Assembly (NCBI RefSeq): GCF_002944315.1
Contig: NZ_CP024314.1
Span: forward strand, 1,798,001-1,862,000
DNA length: 64,000 nt
DNA from: Rhizobium sp. NXC24
GTDB taxonomy: Bacteria; Pseudomonadota; Alphaproteobacteria; Rhizobiales; Rhizobiaceae
Direction: 5' to 3'
In this document: in pieces, positions 17,899-26,824 of the stretch
Numbering within the stretch: the stretch's first letter is position 1
Layout of the letters: the number at the start of each line of letters is the position of its first letter
Notes under the pieces: generated by a model
What the model saw: the letters and a program-made list of their open reading frames with translations, nothing else
Told to the model about the DNA's origin: nothing
Database searches by the model: none
Translations under genes and position numbers: made by a program

Positions 17899-19056
17899 AT
17901 GGCTATCGACACCGATGCTTTAAAGAAAGAAATGACGGCGTGGCGGCGCGACCTGCACGCCCACCCCGAGTTCGGATTCGAGGAGAAGCGCACTTCTGCC
18001 TTCGTTGCAGCCAAGCTGCGCGAGTTCGGCCTCGATGATGTGGCGGAAGGCGTCGGAGGAACGGGTGTCGTCGGCACGCTGAAGCGCGGATCCGGCAACC
18101 GTTCGATCGCGCTGCGCGCCGATATGGACGCGCTGCGTATTCCCGAACAGGGCGATCTTCCCTACAGGTCGTCGAACCCGGGTATCATGCACGCCTGCGG
18201 CCATGACGGCCACACCACCATGCTTCTCGGAGCCGCCAAGCTGCTCGCCGAGGACGGTGGCTTCGACGGAACCGTCCGCTTCATCTTTCAGCCCGCCGAG
18301 GAATGGGGCCGCGGCGCACTCGCCATGCTCGGAGACGGATTGATGGACCGCTTCCCCTTCGAAGAAATCTACGGAATTCATAATATGCCGGGCCTCCCCG
18401 TCGGCACGTTCGAAACCCGGCCTGGCGCAATCATGTCGGCCGAGGACAATTTCGAGATCAAGCTGACCGGGATCGGCGGCCATGCCGCGCGTCCCCACTG
18501 GGGTAACGAGGTTCTCGTCGCGGCCTGCGCCATCGTCACGAACCTGCAGACGATCGTCTCGCGCCGCCTCAGCCCTACGGATACCTCCGTGGTTTCCGTC
18601 ACCGAACTCATCACCGACGGCGCCCGAAACGCGCTGCCGGGAGATGCCAGGATCCTGGGTGACGCACGAAGCTTCCGTTCGGAGGTCAGCGCCGAGATCG
18701 AGAAGCAGATGCGTATAATCGCGCAGGGAACCGCTCTCGCCTATAACGTCTCAACCGAGGTGACCTATACTCGGGAATTCGTTCCGCTCCTCAACGATCC
18801 CGATCTGGTCGAGGAGACTTTCGCTGCCGCTCACAGTTTTCTCCCGGAGAAAAACGTTCGCGTGGCACGGGAGCCGATGACGGGAAGCGAGGACTTCGCG
18901 CACTTTTTGAAGCATGCGCCCGGTGTGTTCGTGTTCCTCGGCAACGGGGATTCTGCACCGCTGCACAATCCTCGCTACGACTTCTGCGACGACGGCCTGA
19001 TCCATGGGACGAACTTCCACACCGCGATCGTCCGTCGCAGGCTTTCCCTGTCTTGA
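17899..19056 (+). CDS. M20D-family amidohydrolase (hippurate hydrolase-like)
   Basis: 385-residue peptidase M20D enzyme that hydrolyses N-acyl amino acids. Motifs in order: RADMDALRIPEQ (about residue 75), HACGHDGHTTMLLGA (Cys-His-His metal site, about 100), FQPAEEWGRGALAML (Glu-Glu, about 130), IHNMPGLPVG, and the dimerisation-domain GIGGHAARPHWG. The ATG at 17899 is chosen over a start at 17878, which lies inside the upstream gene. It closes the dpaL operon and is followed by a hairpin shared with the convergent chemoreceptor gene. Acyl specificity unknown. Confidence 0.9.
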   Translation: MAIDTDALKKEMTAWRRDLHAHPEFGFEEKRTSAFVAAKLREFGLDDVAEGVGGTGVVGTLKRGSGNRSIALRADMDALRIPEQGDLPYRSSNPGIMHACGHDGHTTMLLGAAKLLAEDGGFDGTVRFIFQPAEEWGRGALAMLGDGLMDRFPFEEIYGIHNMPGLPVGTFETRPGAIMSAEDNFEIKLTGIGGHAARPHWGNEVLVAACAIVTNLQTIVSRRLSPTDTSVVSVTELITDGARNALPGDARILGDARSFRSEVSAEIEKQMRIIAQGTALAYNVSTEVTYTREFVPLLNDPDLVEETFAAAHSFLPEKNVRVAREPMTGSEDFAHFLKHAPGVFVFLGNGDSAPLHNPRYDFCDDGLIHGTNFHTAIVRRRLSLS

Positions 19057-19064
19057 TATAGAAA

Positions 19065-19084
19065 AGTGGGCCTCGCGGCCCACT
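19065..19084 (-). terminator. Hairpin terminator between convergent genes
   Basis: Perfect 8-bp stem with a TCGC loop (AGTGGGCC/GGCCCACT). On the minus strand it is followed by TTTT, so it reads as an intrinsic terminator of the chemoreceptor gene ending at 19146. On the plus strand it lies 8 bases after the M20D stop and may also halt the dpaL operon, though no T-run follows in that direction. Confidence 0.75.
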
Positions 19085-19145
19085 CATTCATCCCAGCCAG
19101 TTCGGAGGGCTGACCGCTACTTGCGGGCAGCCGCTGGCGCTTCCA

Positions 19146-21182
19146 TCAAAACTCCTCCCACCCGGCAACGGCTGCCGCCGCCGTGGCTTGTCCACGAAAG
19201 GCACCTGTCAGCTTCTGCTTGAGTGCACGCGCCGGCGAAGGCACCGGTCGGCTCTCGGCGGTGACGGCGCGTGGCGCCGCTTGACCCATGTCGAGCTTGA
19301 AGCGAGCGATCAGCCGGGCAAGGCTGGCGGCCTCCTCGGCGAGGCGGCCGGTGGCGGCGGTCGATTCCTCCACCATGGCCGCGTTCTGCTGTGTCACCTG
19401 ATCCATCGCGTTGACGGCGGTGCTGACCTCATGAAGGCCAGTTGACTGTTCCTTCGCAGCCGTGGCGATCGAATGCACATGCTCGTTGATCTTGGCCACA
19501 TGCCCCTGGATCAGGCCAAGGGCATCCCCCGTAGCTGTCACCAATTTGACACCCGACGTGACCTCATCGCCGGAGCGGTTGATCAGCCCTTTAATGTCCT
19601 TTGCCGCATTGGCCGAGCGTTGTGCCAGTTCCCGCACTTCCTGGGCGACGACGGCAAAACCCTTGCCGGCCTCGCCGGCACGCGCGGCTTCAACACCGGC
19701 GTTGAGTGCCAGGAGATTCGTCTGGAAAGCGATCTCGTCGATGACGTTGATGATCTGGCTGATCTCGCCCGAGGCCTGCTCAATCCGTCCCATCGCAGAG
19801 ACGGCTTGCTTGACGACGGCGCTTGACTGCTCGGTGCTCCTGCGCGCCTCGTCCACCATATGGCTGGCCTCGACTGCGCGTTCGGTAGAGCTTTTCACGG
19901 CGACGGTGATTTCTTCCAGAGCCGAGGAGGTTTCCTCCAGCGCGGCGGCCTGCTGCTCGGTGCGCTTGGAAAGATCCCCCGAGGCCAGGCGCATCTCGCC
20001 GGCACCGCCATTGATCGTATCGATGGCGGCACGAACCTCGCCGAGCACAGAGCGGAGGTTGTCCATGGTCGCGTTGACGTTGGACTGAAGCTCTCCAAAA
20101 GCGCCCTGGAACTCACCGCGCATGTTCTCCCTGATGTCCCCGTCGGCGAGCGCTGCGATGACGCGGCGGGTCTCGGCGACGCCACGATCAACGGAGGCGA
20201 CCAGCTCGTTGACCTGCGCCGCGAAGCGGTTGAGGTCGGCGTTGTCGTAGTCTTTGGTGATACGCTGCGTGAAGTCACCGGCCACCGCCGCCGATACGAC
20301 CTCGCCGATGCTCGATTGCAGGTCGGCGCTTTTCGCCTGGAGCGCCGCCTCCTGGGCGTTCATCTCCCGCACCTTGATGCCATTCTGCTTGAACACCTCG
20401 ACGGCACGGGCCATCTCGCCAATTTCGTCGTGCCGGGCGGCGAAGGGGACATTCGTATCAAGATTGCCCTCGGCAAGGACGCTCATGCTTTCGGTAATCT
20501 GGCCAATCGGTCTTGCGATCACCCGAGCACCGAACATGGCAGCGCCGATCAGCACAACAACAGCCAGCGCCCCGATGCCGAGATTGAGGCGTAGAGCTAA
20601 GGCTGCCGTTTCGGTTGCATCCTCCTCGGCCCGTGTCGCCATCGTCTTCGCCGAGTCCACCCCTTCGTCGAGAAGGTTAGACCCCTCGGTCGCTATTGAC
20701 AGCAGCTTAGCCTGAACTTCCCTTTCCTTAGCCTCAAGCGCAGGGTCGGTCGTTTTGACCTGTAGTTCGGCCGCGATGACCTTTGCCATTTCATTGGTCG
20801 TTGAAAACAAGGTATCGACCGCTGCCTTGATTGCCGCAATCCGATCTCTGTTGACCTGCAGCCGCAACCCGCTAAGCGCGTCATCCAAATATTTCACGAG
20901 GGACGCCTTGTGGGTGCCGATATGTTCGACGGCGCTGGCAGCTTCATCCGTCGAGGTCGCAAGGCGCAAATCGCGCACATCGACTTGCATTCCACGCAAC
21001 GATGCCTTTGCGTCAACCAGATCCCGCGAAATGATCAACTGATCCCTTTGATAGGCGGCGCGTTCTTTGACGAGTTGGCCACTTTGCCAAGCCATGATTA
21101 GCATGACCGCGACCAAGAAAATGCCTATGCCGGAAAGCATAGTCAGTTTGGTGCTAATCCGCGAAAAGATACTCGTCGTCAT
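19146..21182 (-). CDS. Methyl-accepting chemotaxis protein with C-terminal pentapeptide
   Basis: 678-residue chemoreceptor. TM1 is at about 14-34 ([17 protein letters not shown]), then a helical periplasmic sensor domain (about 35-190), TM2 at about 192-215 ([17 protein letters not shown]), and HAMP ([20 protein letters not shown]). A second HAMP-like linker precedes the signalling domain, whose hairpin tip is [20 protein letters not shown]. The protein ends in GWEEF, matching the xWxxF pentapeptide that tethers CheR/CheB. The ATG at 21182 follows GGAGGAACTGG. It is convergent with the dpaL operon. The ligand is unknown; adjacency makes an amino-acid-type attractant possible but unproven. Confidence 0.94.
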   Translation of the reverse strand: MTTSIFSRISTKLTMLSGIGIFLVAVMLIMAWQSGQLVKERAAYQRDQLIISRDLVDAKASLRGMQVDVRDLRLATSTDEAASAVEHIGTHKASLVKYLDDALSGLRLQVNRDRIAAIKAAVDTLFSTTNEMAKVIAAELQVKTTDPALEAKEREVQAKLLSIATEGSNLLDEGVDSAKTMATRAEEDATETAALALRLNLGIGALAVVVLIGAAMFGARVIARPIGQITESMSVLAEGNLDTNVPFAARHDEIGEMARAVEVFKQNGIKVREMNAQEAALQAKSADLQSSIGEVVSAAVAGDFTQRITKDYDNADLNRFAAQVNELVASVDRGVAETRRVIAALADGDIRENMRGEFQGAFGELQSNVNATMDNLRSVLGEVRAAIDTINGGAGEMRLASGDLSKRTEQQAAALEETSSALEEITVAVKSSTERAVEASHMVDEARRSTEQSSAVVKQAVSAMGRIEQASGEISQIINVIDEIAFQTNLLALNAGVEAARAGEAGKGFAVVAQEVRELAQRSANAAKDIKGLINRSGDEVTSGVKLVTATGDALGLIQGHVAKINEHVHSIATAAKEQSTGLHEVSTAVNAMDQVTQQNAAMVEESTAATGRLAEEAASLARLIARFKLDMGQAAPRAVTAESRPVPSPARALKQKLTGAFRGQATAAAAVAGWEEF

Positions 21183-21604
21183 TGCTCCAGTTCCTCCATA
21201 GTAGAAACAGGAAAACGTCATATCCCCTGCTGAATTTTAAAAAGCGTGACCGACTTCATTCGATCACGAATAGGCGTCCGGCTTTCGAGACTACCTTTCC
21301 TTCGAAGGTGAAATTTCGTCGGCCCTGTCCAACTAACATTCTGTAACGATTAATAAAAAGTTTTGCATTTGATGCAACTTAGAGGTTAGCTGCGCAAATG
21401 GGATAAGAGGGACAGGAAATGGATAATGCTAAAAGACTACGGAGGCTTGGAAAGCTCCCAGTCACCTGCTTTTCACTGTCCCAGTGACGTTGGCTCTCAT
21501 TCACGCGAACTGCATGGTAGCCAAGCTCAAAGCGCCGCATTAACCGCAAACTGAGATAGCTTCTCTCTCAGCCCGGTTTCGGCGTGTTTCCCGAATGAAC
21601 GCTT
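21183..21604. other. Spacer, 422 bases, no clear gene
   Basis: This stretch holds the promoter region of the chemoreceptor gene and the downstream flank of the aconitase gene. A 22-codon plus-strand mini-ORF (ATG at 21419, preceded by GGGACAGGAA) ends within a small perfect hairpin (TCACTG-TCC-CAGTGA, about 21475-21489). I cannot tell whether it is translated. Nothing else stands out. Confidence 0.4.
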
Positions 21605-24229
21605 CTAGAGCAATCGCGACATTGCTCCGGTCTGCATCGCATTGCGCAGAATAAGAGGGAGAATGCCTCCCGCCCGGAGAATGTCGACCTCAGCGTTGGT
21701 TTCGATCGCGGCGGTTGCCGTGAGGCCTATTTTCTGTCCAGTCGATCGCTTCACAACAACGCTAACCTTGCAACGTGGCTCCATGCGCGTTGGATCGGCA
21801 GAGATCTCCACCAGATCTTCCGCCGCAAACGCCAGCTCGGCAGGGCCACAAGCCTCCGGCAATCGAAGCGGCAGGATGCCCATTCCAATCAGGTTCCATC
21901 TATGGATACGCTCGAAGCTCAAGGCGAGAACCGCCCTTACCCCCAGCAGTGAAACACCCTTCGCAGCCCAATCGCGCGACGATCCCATACCGTACCGCTC
22001 GCCAGCAACGACCACGACCGATCGATCTTCCGCTGCGTAGCGCTGCGCGGCGGCCCAGAGAGACATGATCTCGCCCGAAGGGGCATGAATGGTCGATCCG
22101 GGTGGAATATCCGCTCCGATCAGGTTGCTGACCGTCTTGTTCGTGAACAGGCCGCGGATCATAGCTTGCCAATTGCCGCGCCGCGACGAGAACACGTTGA
22201 GGTCCGCCGGGTTCTCTCCCCTCTCGATGAGATAGCGCCCCGCATCGCTCTTCGCCTCGACGGCGCCGGCCGGGGAAATATGGTCGGTCGTTATGTCGTC
22301 GCCGACGACCAGAATGGGGTGAGCCTGATAATCACCCAGCAGCGTGCCCTTGCCGAAGCTCGCAAAAGGCGGCCGGCGGATGTAGGTCGATTTTTCGTCC
22401 CAAGGAAAAATAATCGTGGTCGGCGCATCGAGGTCTCGCCATGCCTTGCTGGTCTCGGCCTTCTCGTAGGCGGGGGCGAAGTCGCCGATGTCAGAGGCCT
22501 GCGCCAAGGCCGCATCGATCTCGGACGCCGTTGGCCACACCATCGAAAGCGTGACCGGTGTCCCTTCACGGGAATAGCCGATCGGATCCGTCAGTATATT
22601 GAGCGCGACGGTGCCGGCCAGCGCAAAGGCTACGACCATGGGTGGGGAAGCGAGGAAGCCCGCTTCGAGCTGAGGATGCACGCGGCCGGGGAAATTCCTG
22701 TTTCCGGAAAGCACCGCCACGGGCAGAATATCGCGCTCTGCCATCGCCTTTGCGACGGGATCCGTCAGGGGACCGGAATTACCGATGCATGTCGTGCAGC
22801 CATAGCCGACGAGCCCGAAACCCACGGCTTCGAGATCTTCAAGCAGGCCGGCTCGCTGAAGATAGCGCTCAGCGGTCGGGGATCCCGGCGCCAGCGATGT
22901 CTTCACCCAATGAGGCGGACGCAGTCCGTAGGCGCGCGCCTTGCGCGCAAGAAGCCCGGCGGCGGCGAGCAGGCGCGGATCGGATGTGTTGGTGCAGCTC
23001 GTGATCGCGGCAATCGCGACGGCGCCGCCGTTCGGCTGCCCTTCGACATCGACCGACGGCTTCTTCATGCCGGCAATGGCCGGCGCCGTTTCGCTGACGG
23101 GAATGCGATCCTGCGGACGCCGGGGACCCGCAAGGCTCGGTTCGACGCTGGAGAGATCGATTTCAAGGGTGGATGTATATCGAGGCTCCGAGGATGGATC
23201 GAACCAGAGCCCCACGCGCTTGGCATAGTGCTCGACGAAATCGGCGTGATCCTCACTGCGCCCGGTCGCCCTCAGATATTGGATCGTATGGCCGTCGATC
23301 GGAAAATAGCCGCTATTGCCGCCGAATTCCGGCGTCATGTTTGCAACGACTGCGCGGTCGCCCGCCGTCAACGTCGACACGCCCGGCCCATAGAACTCGA
23401 CGAACTTGTCCTGAAGGTCGATCTGACGCAGCAGATGGGTGACGACCAGCGCGAGATCGGTGGCAAGAACACCCTCCCGCAGGCCGCCGATCAGGCGCAC
23501 GCCGACGACATCCGGCACACGGAGCGTCACCGGCATGCCGAAGAAGACGCTTTCCGCCTCCAGGCCGCCGACACCCCAGGCAAGCACGCCGATCCCGTTG
23601 ATCATCGGGGTATGACTGTCCGTTCCGATCAAGGTATCGGGAACGGCCCAGCGCCTGCCGTCTTTCTGCTGGTGGGTCACGACCGTTGCGAGCCGCTCCA
23701 GATTGAGGGTGTGCATGATACCGGTGCCGGGCGGATGGACCCGGAAGCCGGTCAGCGTGTTGGTCGCCCATTTCATGAAGCTATAGCGCTCGGCATTGCG
23801 CTCATATTCGCGCTGCATGTTGCGCTCAAGCGAAGCAGAGCTTCCGAACGCATCGACGGCAACTGAATGATCGGTCGACACATCGACTGGCACCACGGGA
23901 TTGAGCAGGGCCGGATTACCGCCGGCCTCCGCCAATGCGGACCGCATGCCCGCAATATCCACCAGTGCCGGTCCGCAGGTCGTGTCATGCATGAGGACAC
24001 GGTTCGGCAAGAACGGGATTTCCACCTCGCTCCTGCCCTCATCGAGCCAGGCAATGATCGCCGATTTGGCCCGCACGGCGTCATCTCCCCCTGTCCGGAG
24101 CACGTTCTCCAGTAGGATGCGATGGATATAGGGCATCCGCTCGAGCTTCGGGCCGGCCTCCTTCGGTAGGTCAATGATATCGTACTGGACGCCATCTACG
24201 GCGAATTTGCCGATCGTCGTCATGCTCAT
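21605..24229 (-). CDS. Aconitase-family hydratase (AcnA type), accessory copy
   Basis: 874-residue aconitase/IRP-type hydratase. The 4Fe-4S ligands sit in AAITSCTNTSDP and GYGCTTCIGNSGPL; the substrate-binding arginine motif is YGMGSSRDWAAKG in the swivel domain. N-terminal segments (MHDTTCGPALVDIAGMR; VPVDVSTDHSVAVDAFGS) match bacterial AcnA. The ATG at 24229 (or 24223) is used; the extra 33 residues upstream run back into the MFS gene. The MFS stop lies 16 bases before the start, so the two form an operon. Standing in a transporter-lactonase-GntR setting rather than near TCA genes, it probably works on a dedicated tricarboxylic acid. Confidence 0.9.
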   Translation of the reverse strand: MSMTTIGKFAVDGVQYDIIDLPKEAGPKLERMPYIHRILLENVLRTGGDDAVRAKSAIIAWLDEGRSEVEIPFLPNRVLMHDTTCGPALVDIAGMRSALAEAGGNPALLNPVVPVDVSTDHSVAVDAFGSSASLERNMQREYERNAERYSFMKWATNTLTGFRVHPPGTGIMHTLNLERLATVVTHQQKDGRRWAVPDTLIGTDSHTPMINGIGVLAWGVGGLEAESVFFGMPVTLRVPDVVGVRLIGGLREGVLATDLALVVTHLLRQIDLQDKFVEFYGPGVSTLTAGDRAVVANMTPEFGGNSGYFPIDGHTIQYLRATGRSEDHADFVEHYAKRVGLWFDPSSEPRYTSTLEIDLSSVEPSLAGPRRPQDRIPVSETAPAIAGMKKPSVDVEGQPNGGAVAIAAITSCTNTSDPRLLAAAGLLARKARAYGLRPPHWVKTSLAPGSPTAERYLQRAGLLEDLEAVGFGLVGYGCTTCIGNSGPLTDPVAKAMAERDILPVAVLSGNRNFPGRVHPQLEAGFLASPPMVVAFALAGTVALNILTDPIGYSREGTPVTLSMVWPTASEIDAALAQASDIGDFAPAYEKAETSKAWRDLDAPTTIIFPWDEKSTYIRRPPFASFGKGTLLGDYQAHPILVVGDDITTDHISPAGAVEAKSDAGRYLIERGENPADLNVFSSRRGNWQAMIRGLFTNKTVSNLIGADIPPGSTIHAPSGEIMSLWAAAQRYAAEDRSVVVVAGERYGMGSSRDWAAKGVSLLGVRAVLALSFERIHRWNLIGMGILPLRLPEACGPAELAFAAEDLVEISADPTRMEPRCKVSVVVKRSTGQKIGLTATAAIETNAEVDILRAGGILPLILRNAMQTGAMSRLL

Positions 24230-24245
24230 GCTCTGAAACCCTGCT

Positions 24246-25598
24246 TCACGATTTGGGCGATCTGGCCCGCGCGATATTGAATTGCCCAGACGGTCCCACG
24301 CCCTCTGCGGTCTCCGCATTGGAGACACGCATGAACCAGGTCATCAGGAAGGACAGCAACAGAAGTGCCGCGAGGAACATGAGCCCGCCGAGGGCACTTC
24401 CCGTCCATGTCTTGGCTGCACCCATTGCGTATGGGCCGACGAAGCCGCCGAGATTGCCGATGGAATTGATGGCGGCAATCGAGACCGCAGCGGTCGATCG
24501 GGTCAGGAACAGGCCGGGCAGCGACCAGAACGGCGACTTGAAGGCATAGATCCCGGCGAGCGCCACGGAGATCAGCGCGATAGCAATATAGGGATCATGG
24601 GTCAGGCCAGTCGCCGCCAATGCGATGCCTGCAATCAGCAGCGGGGCCGCCGTATGCTTCTGGCGCTCGCCGGTGCGGTCCGAGCTGCGCGACCACAACA
24701 CCATGGCGATGGTGGCGACGGCATAGGGGACCATGGCGACGAGGCCGATCTGGAAATGGCTGAGATCGCCGCCGAAGCTCTGGATGATCTGTGGCATCCA
24801 CAGGCCAATACCGAGATTGCCGACCTGATAGATGAAATAGATGGCGGACAGGAACAGCACTTTCGGGTTCGAGATCGCCTGCCAGAGACCAAGATGTTTG
24901 ACGTTCTTGCGATTGGCATGATCGGCGGCAAGCGCTTTCGTCAGCCAGTCCCGCTCCTCCTCGGTCAGCCATTTCGCCTTTTCGGGGCGGTCCGTCATGT
25001 AGAAATAATTGAAGATGCCGGCAGCAACTGCAGGGACGCCTTCAAGGATCAGCATCCATCGCCAACCAGAAAGACCGAAGCCGCTGACATTGTCCATGAT
25101 CCAAGTGCTGAGCGGCGCGCCCATAAGATAGGAAACGGGAATGGCGGCGGTGAAGAATGCCACAGTCGTCGCCTGCTCTTTCGAGCGGAACCAGTAGGTC
25201 AGATAGATGATAATGCCTGGGAAGAAGCCGGCTTCGGCAACGCCCAGAAGAAAGCGCAGGATATAAAGCTGCATGGCGCTTTGAGCAAAGCCGGTCAGCA
25301 CGGCGACGGCACCCCAGGTCAGCAGGATGCGTGAAATCCAGATACGCGATCCGTATCTCTGCAAGGCGATGTTGCTCGGCACTTCGAAAAGGAAATAGCC
25401 GATGAAGAAGATACCGCCGGCAAAGCCGAAGGCTTCGGCAGACAGCGCCAGATCCTTGTTCATCTGCAACGCCGCGTAACCGAGGTTCGCGCGATCCAGA
25501 TACGAGATGATGTAGAGCAGAAACGTATAGGGGACGATCCTCCAGAAGACCTTCCGCATCGTGGTCTTTTCTAGTCCGCTTGTCGCAGCATCGGTCAT
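24246..25598 (-). CDS. MFS transporter, anion:cation symporter family
   Basis: 450-residue 12-span permease of the ACS branch of the major facilitator superfamily, which imports organic anions such as tartrate, phthalate, galactonate and hexuronates. The N-terminus RIVPYTFLLYIISYLDRANL and the loop motif RSKEQATTVAFFTAAIPVSY are typical. A central cytoplasmic loop carries FYMTDRPEKAKWLTEEERDW, the ACS hallmark. It has a GGGAGG ribosome site. It leads the operon with the aconitase and is divergent from the lactonase; the operator-like element at 25667-25689 lies in the shared promoter. A carboxylic acid or its lactone is the likely cargo. Confidence 0.92.
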   Translation of the reverse strand: MTDAATSGLEKTTMRKVFWRIVPYTFLLYIISYLDRANLGYAALQMNKDLALSAEAFGFAGGIFFIGYFLFEVPSNIALQRYGSRIWISRILLTWGAVAVLTGFAQSAMQLYILRFLLGVAEAGFFPGIIIYLTYWFRSKEQATTVAFFTAAIPVSYLMGAPLSTWIMDNVSGFGLSGWRWMLILEGVPAVAAGIFNYFYMTDRPEKAKWLTEEERDWLTKALAADHANRKNVKHLGLWQAISNPKVLFLSAIYFIYQVGNLGIGLWMPQIIQSFGGDLSHFQIGLVAMVPYAVATIAMVLWSRSSDRTGERQKHTAAPLLIAGIALAATGLTHDPYIAIALISVALAGIYAFKSPFWSLPGLFLTRSTAAVSIAAINSIGNLGGFVGPYAMGAAKTWTGSALGGLMFLAALLLLSFLMTWFMRVSNAETAEGVGPSGQFNIARARSPKS

Positions 25599-25666
25599 TG
25601 CTACCTCCCAGAAGCAGTGATGGTGATAGCCCGGGTATGTCCGAGCACATGCGAGCCTATTTACAC

Positions 25667-25689
25667 AATATGATTATAAAATGCAATTG
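25667..25689. promoter_or_regulatory. Putative GntR operator in the divergent MFS/lactonase promoter
   Basis: A 23-base element (core ATTATAAAATGCAATTG) matches, in inverted orientation and at 22 of 23 positions, the element at 28993-29015. With one more base it forms an imperfect palindrome with CAAT at one end and ATTG at the other. It covers a perfect minus-strand TATAAT (25673-25678) that could serve the MFS-aconitase operon, with a TTTACA about 19 bases upstream. The nearby GntR regulator is the obvious candidate to bind both copies. Confidence 0.7.
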
Positions 25690-25714
25690 CTGTGGAGTGT
25701 AAATAGCGATATTG

Positions 25715-26824
25715 ATGGCAAGCACATCAATTCGCGCGGGGATTTCTGGTATGGACGGGGAAAAGGTGAGGATCGCCTATGTCGGTGCACGCACGACGAA
25801 GGCGCGCAACGCGCGTGGCAACGGTCTGAACGTCTACCGGCTCGGGCAGGATCTGAGCTGGGAGCATCGGCAACTGGTGAAGATGGAAAACCCCTCCTTC
25901 TTCGCCTTCGATCAGACGGGGCGTTTCCTCTACACCGTTCACGGCGATTCCGACCGCGTGAGCGCTTTCTCCATCGATCCATCTTCTGGTCACCTGTCCT
26001 TCCTGAACGAGCAATCGACCGAGGGCCGCAACCCCGTCCATCTCTCGTTCGACCCCTCGAACCAGTTTCTGATCGTTGCAAACCATGTGACCTCCTCGCT
26101 CGCCGTGCTCCGGCGTCTGGATGACGGACGGCTTGGCCCGGTCGAGAGCCTGACCGTGATCGAAGGAAAGCTTGGTCCTCACCGCGTCGAGCAGCCCTTC
26201 GCCAAGCCCCATCAGGTCCAGTTCGACCCTTCGGGCAACTGGATCGTGGTGCCGGATAAGAGCCTGGATGCGATATTCGTCTATCGTCTGGACCGCGCCT
26301 CCGGCGCACTGATCAGGGCGGCATCCTGTCAGACCCGTGAAGGCGCCGGCCCGCGCCATATTGCCTTTCATCCCCAAGGCCGCCTCGCCTACGTCATCAA
26401 CGAGCTGGACTGCAGCGTCGCCGCGTATCGCTTCGACCCTGCGACCGGGGATATCGAGCCATTCCAGATTCTCTCGTCGCTCGCCGATAGCTTCACCGGC
26501 AACAGTCGCGGCGCCGAGATTGCGGTTTCTGCCGATGGCCGTTTCGTCTACGCATCCAATCGCGGCAGCGACACGATTGCGGGTTTTGCGATTGGAGAGG
26601 ATGGGCGCATGACATCCGTCGGCTCATGGACGACGGCCGGAAAGACGCCGCGCTTCTTTATGCTTCTTTGCGAAGGCGATGTCCTGCTTGCTGCCAATGA
26701 GGATACCGATACGGTGGTCGCCCTCGGAGTCGATAAAAGATCCGGCGCACTGTCGACGCTGTCGAGCGTCCTTACCGTCGGCAGCCCGGTCTGCATCCTT
26801 CTCAAGGATCTGGATCACACCTGA
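25715..26824 (+). CDS. Lactonase, seven-bladed beta-propeller (Pgl/YbhE family)
   Basis: About 369 residues of PF10282-type beta-propeller. Repeated blade motifs are easy to see (FAFDQTGRFLYTVHGDSDRV; LSFDPSNQFLIVANHVTSSL; VQFDPSGNWIVVPDKSLDAI; IAFHPQGRLAYVINELDCSV; IAVSADGRFVYASNRGSDTI). The family includes 6-phosphogluconolactonase YbhE and fungal carboxymuconate lactonizing enzyme. No signal peptide. ATG 25715 is listed; ATG 25751 (MDGEKVRIAYVG) is equally possible and closer to the conserved start. Its 3' end overlaps the convergent GntR gene by 10 bases. Beside an aconitase and organic-anion importer, it probably opens a sugar-acid or tricarboxylic lactone; this is inference. Confidence 0.88.
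   Translation: MASTSIRAGISGMDGEKVRIAYVGARTTKARNARGNGLNVYRLGQDLSWEHRQLVKMENPSFFAFDQTGRFLYTVHGDSDRVSAFSIDPSSGHLSFLNEQSTEGRNPVHLSFDPSNQFLIVANHVTSSLAVLRRLDDGRLGPVESLTVIEGKLGPHRVEQPFAKPHQVQFDPSGNWIVVPDKSLDAIFVYRLDRASGALIRAASCQTREGAGPRHIAFHPQGRLAYVINELDCSVAAYRFDPATGDIEPFQILSSLADSFTGNSRGAEIAVSADGRFVYASNRGSDTIAGFAIGEDGRMTSVGSWTTAGKTPRFFMLLCEGDVLLAANEDTDTVVALGVDKRSGALSTLSSVLTVGSPVCILLKDLDHT

Noticed and set aside
21419..21487. 22-codon mini-ORF with a purine-rich leader upstream of the chemoreceptor region
   Set aside because: On the opposite strand to both neighbours, no homology and only a weak ribosome site; recorded within the spacer entry rather than as a gene.
22085..23866. 593-residue plus-strand open frame
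   Set aside because: Antisense to the aconitase gene; no ribosome site and composition typical of a shadow frame.
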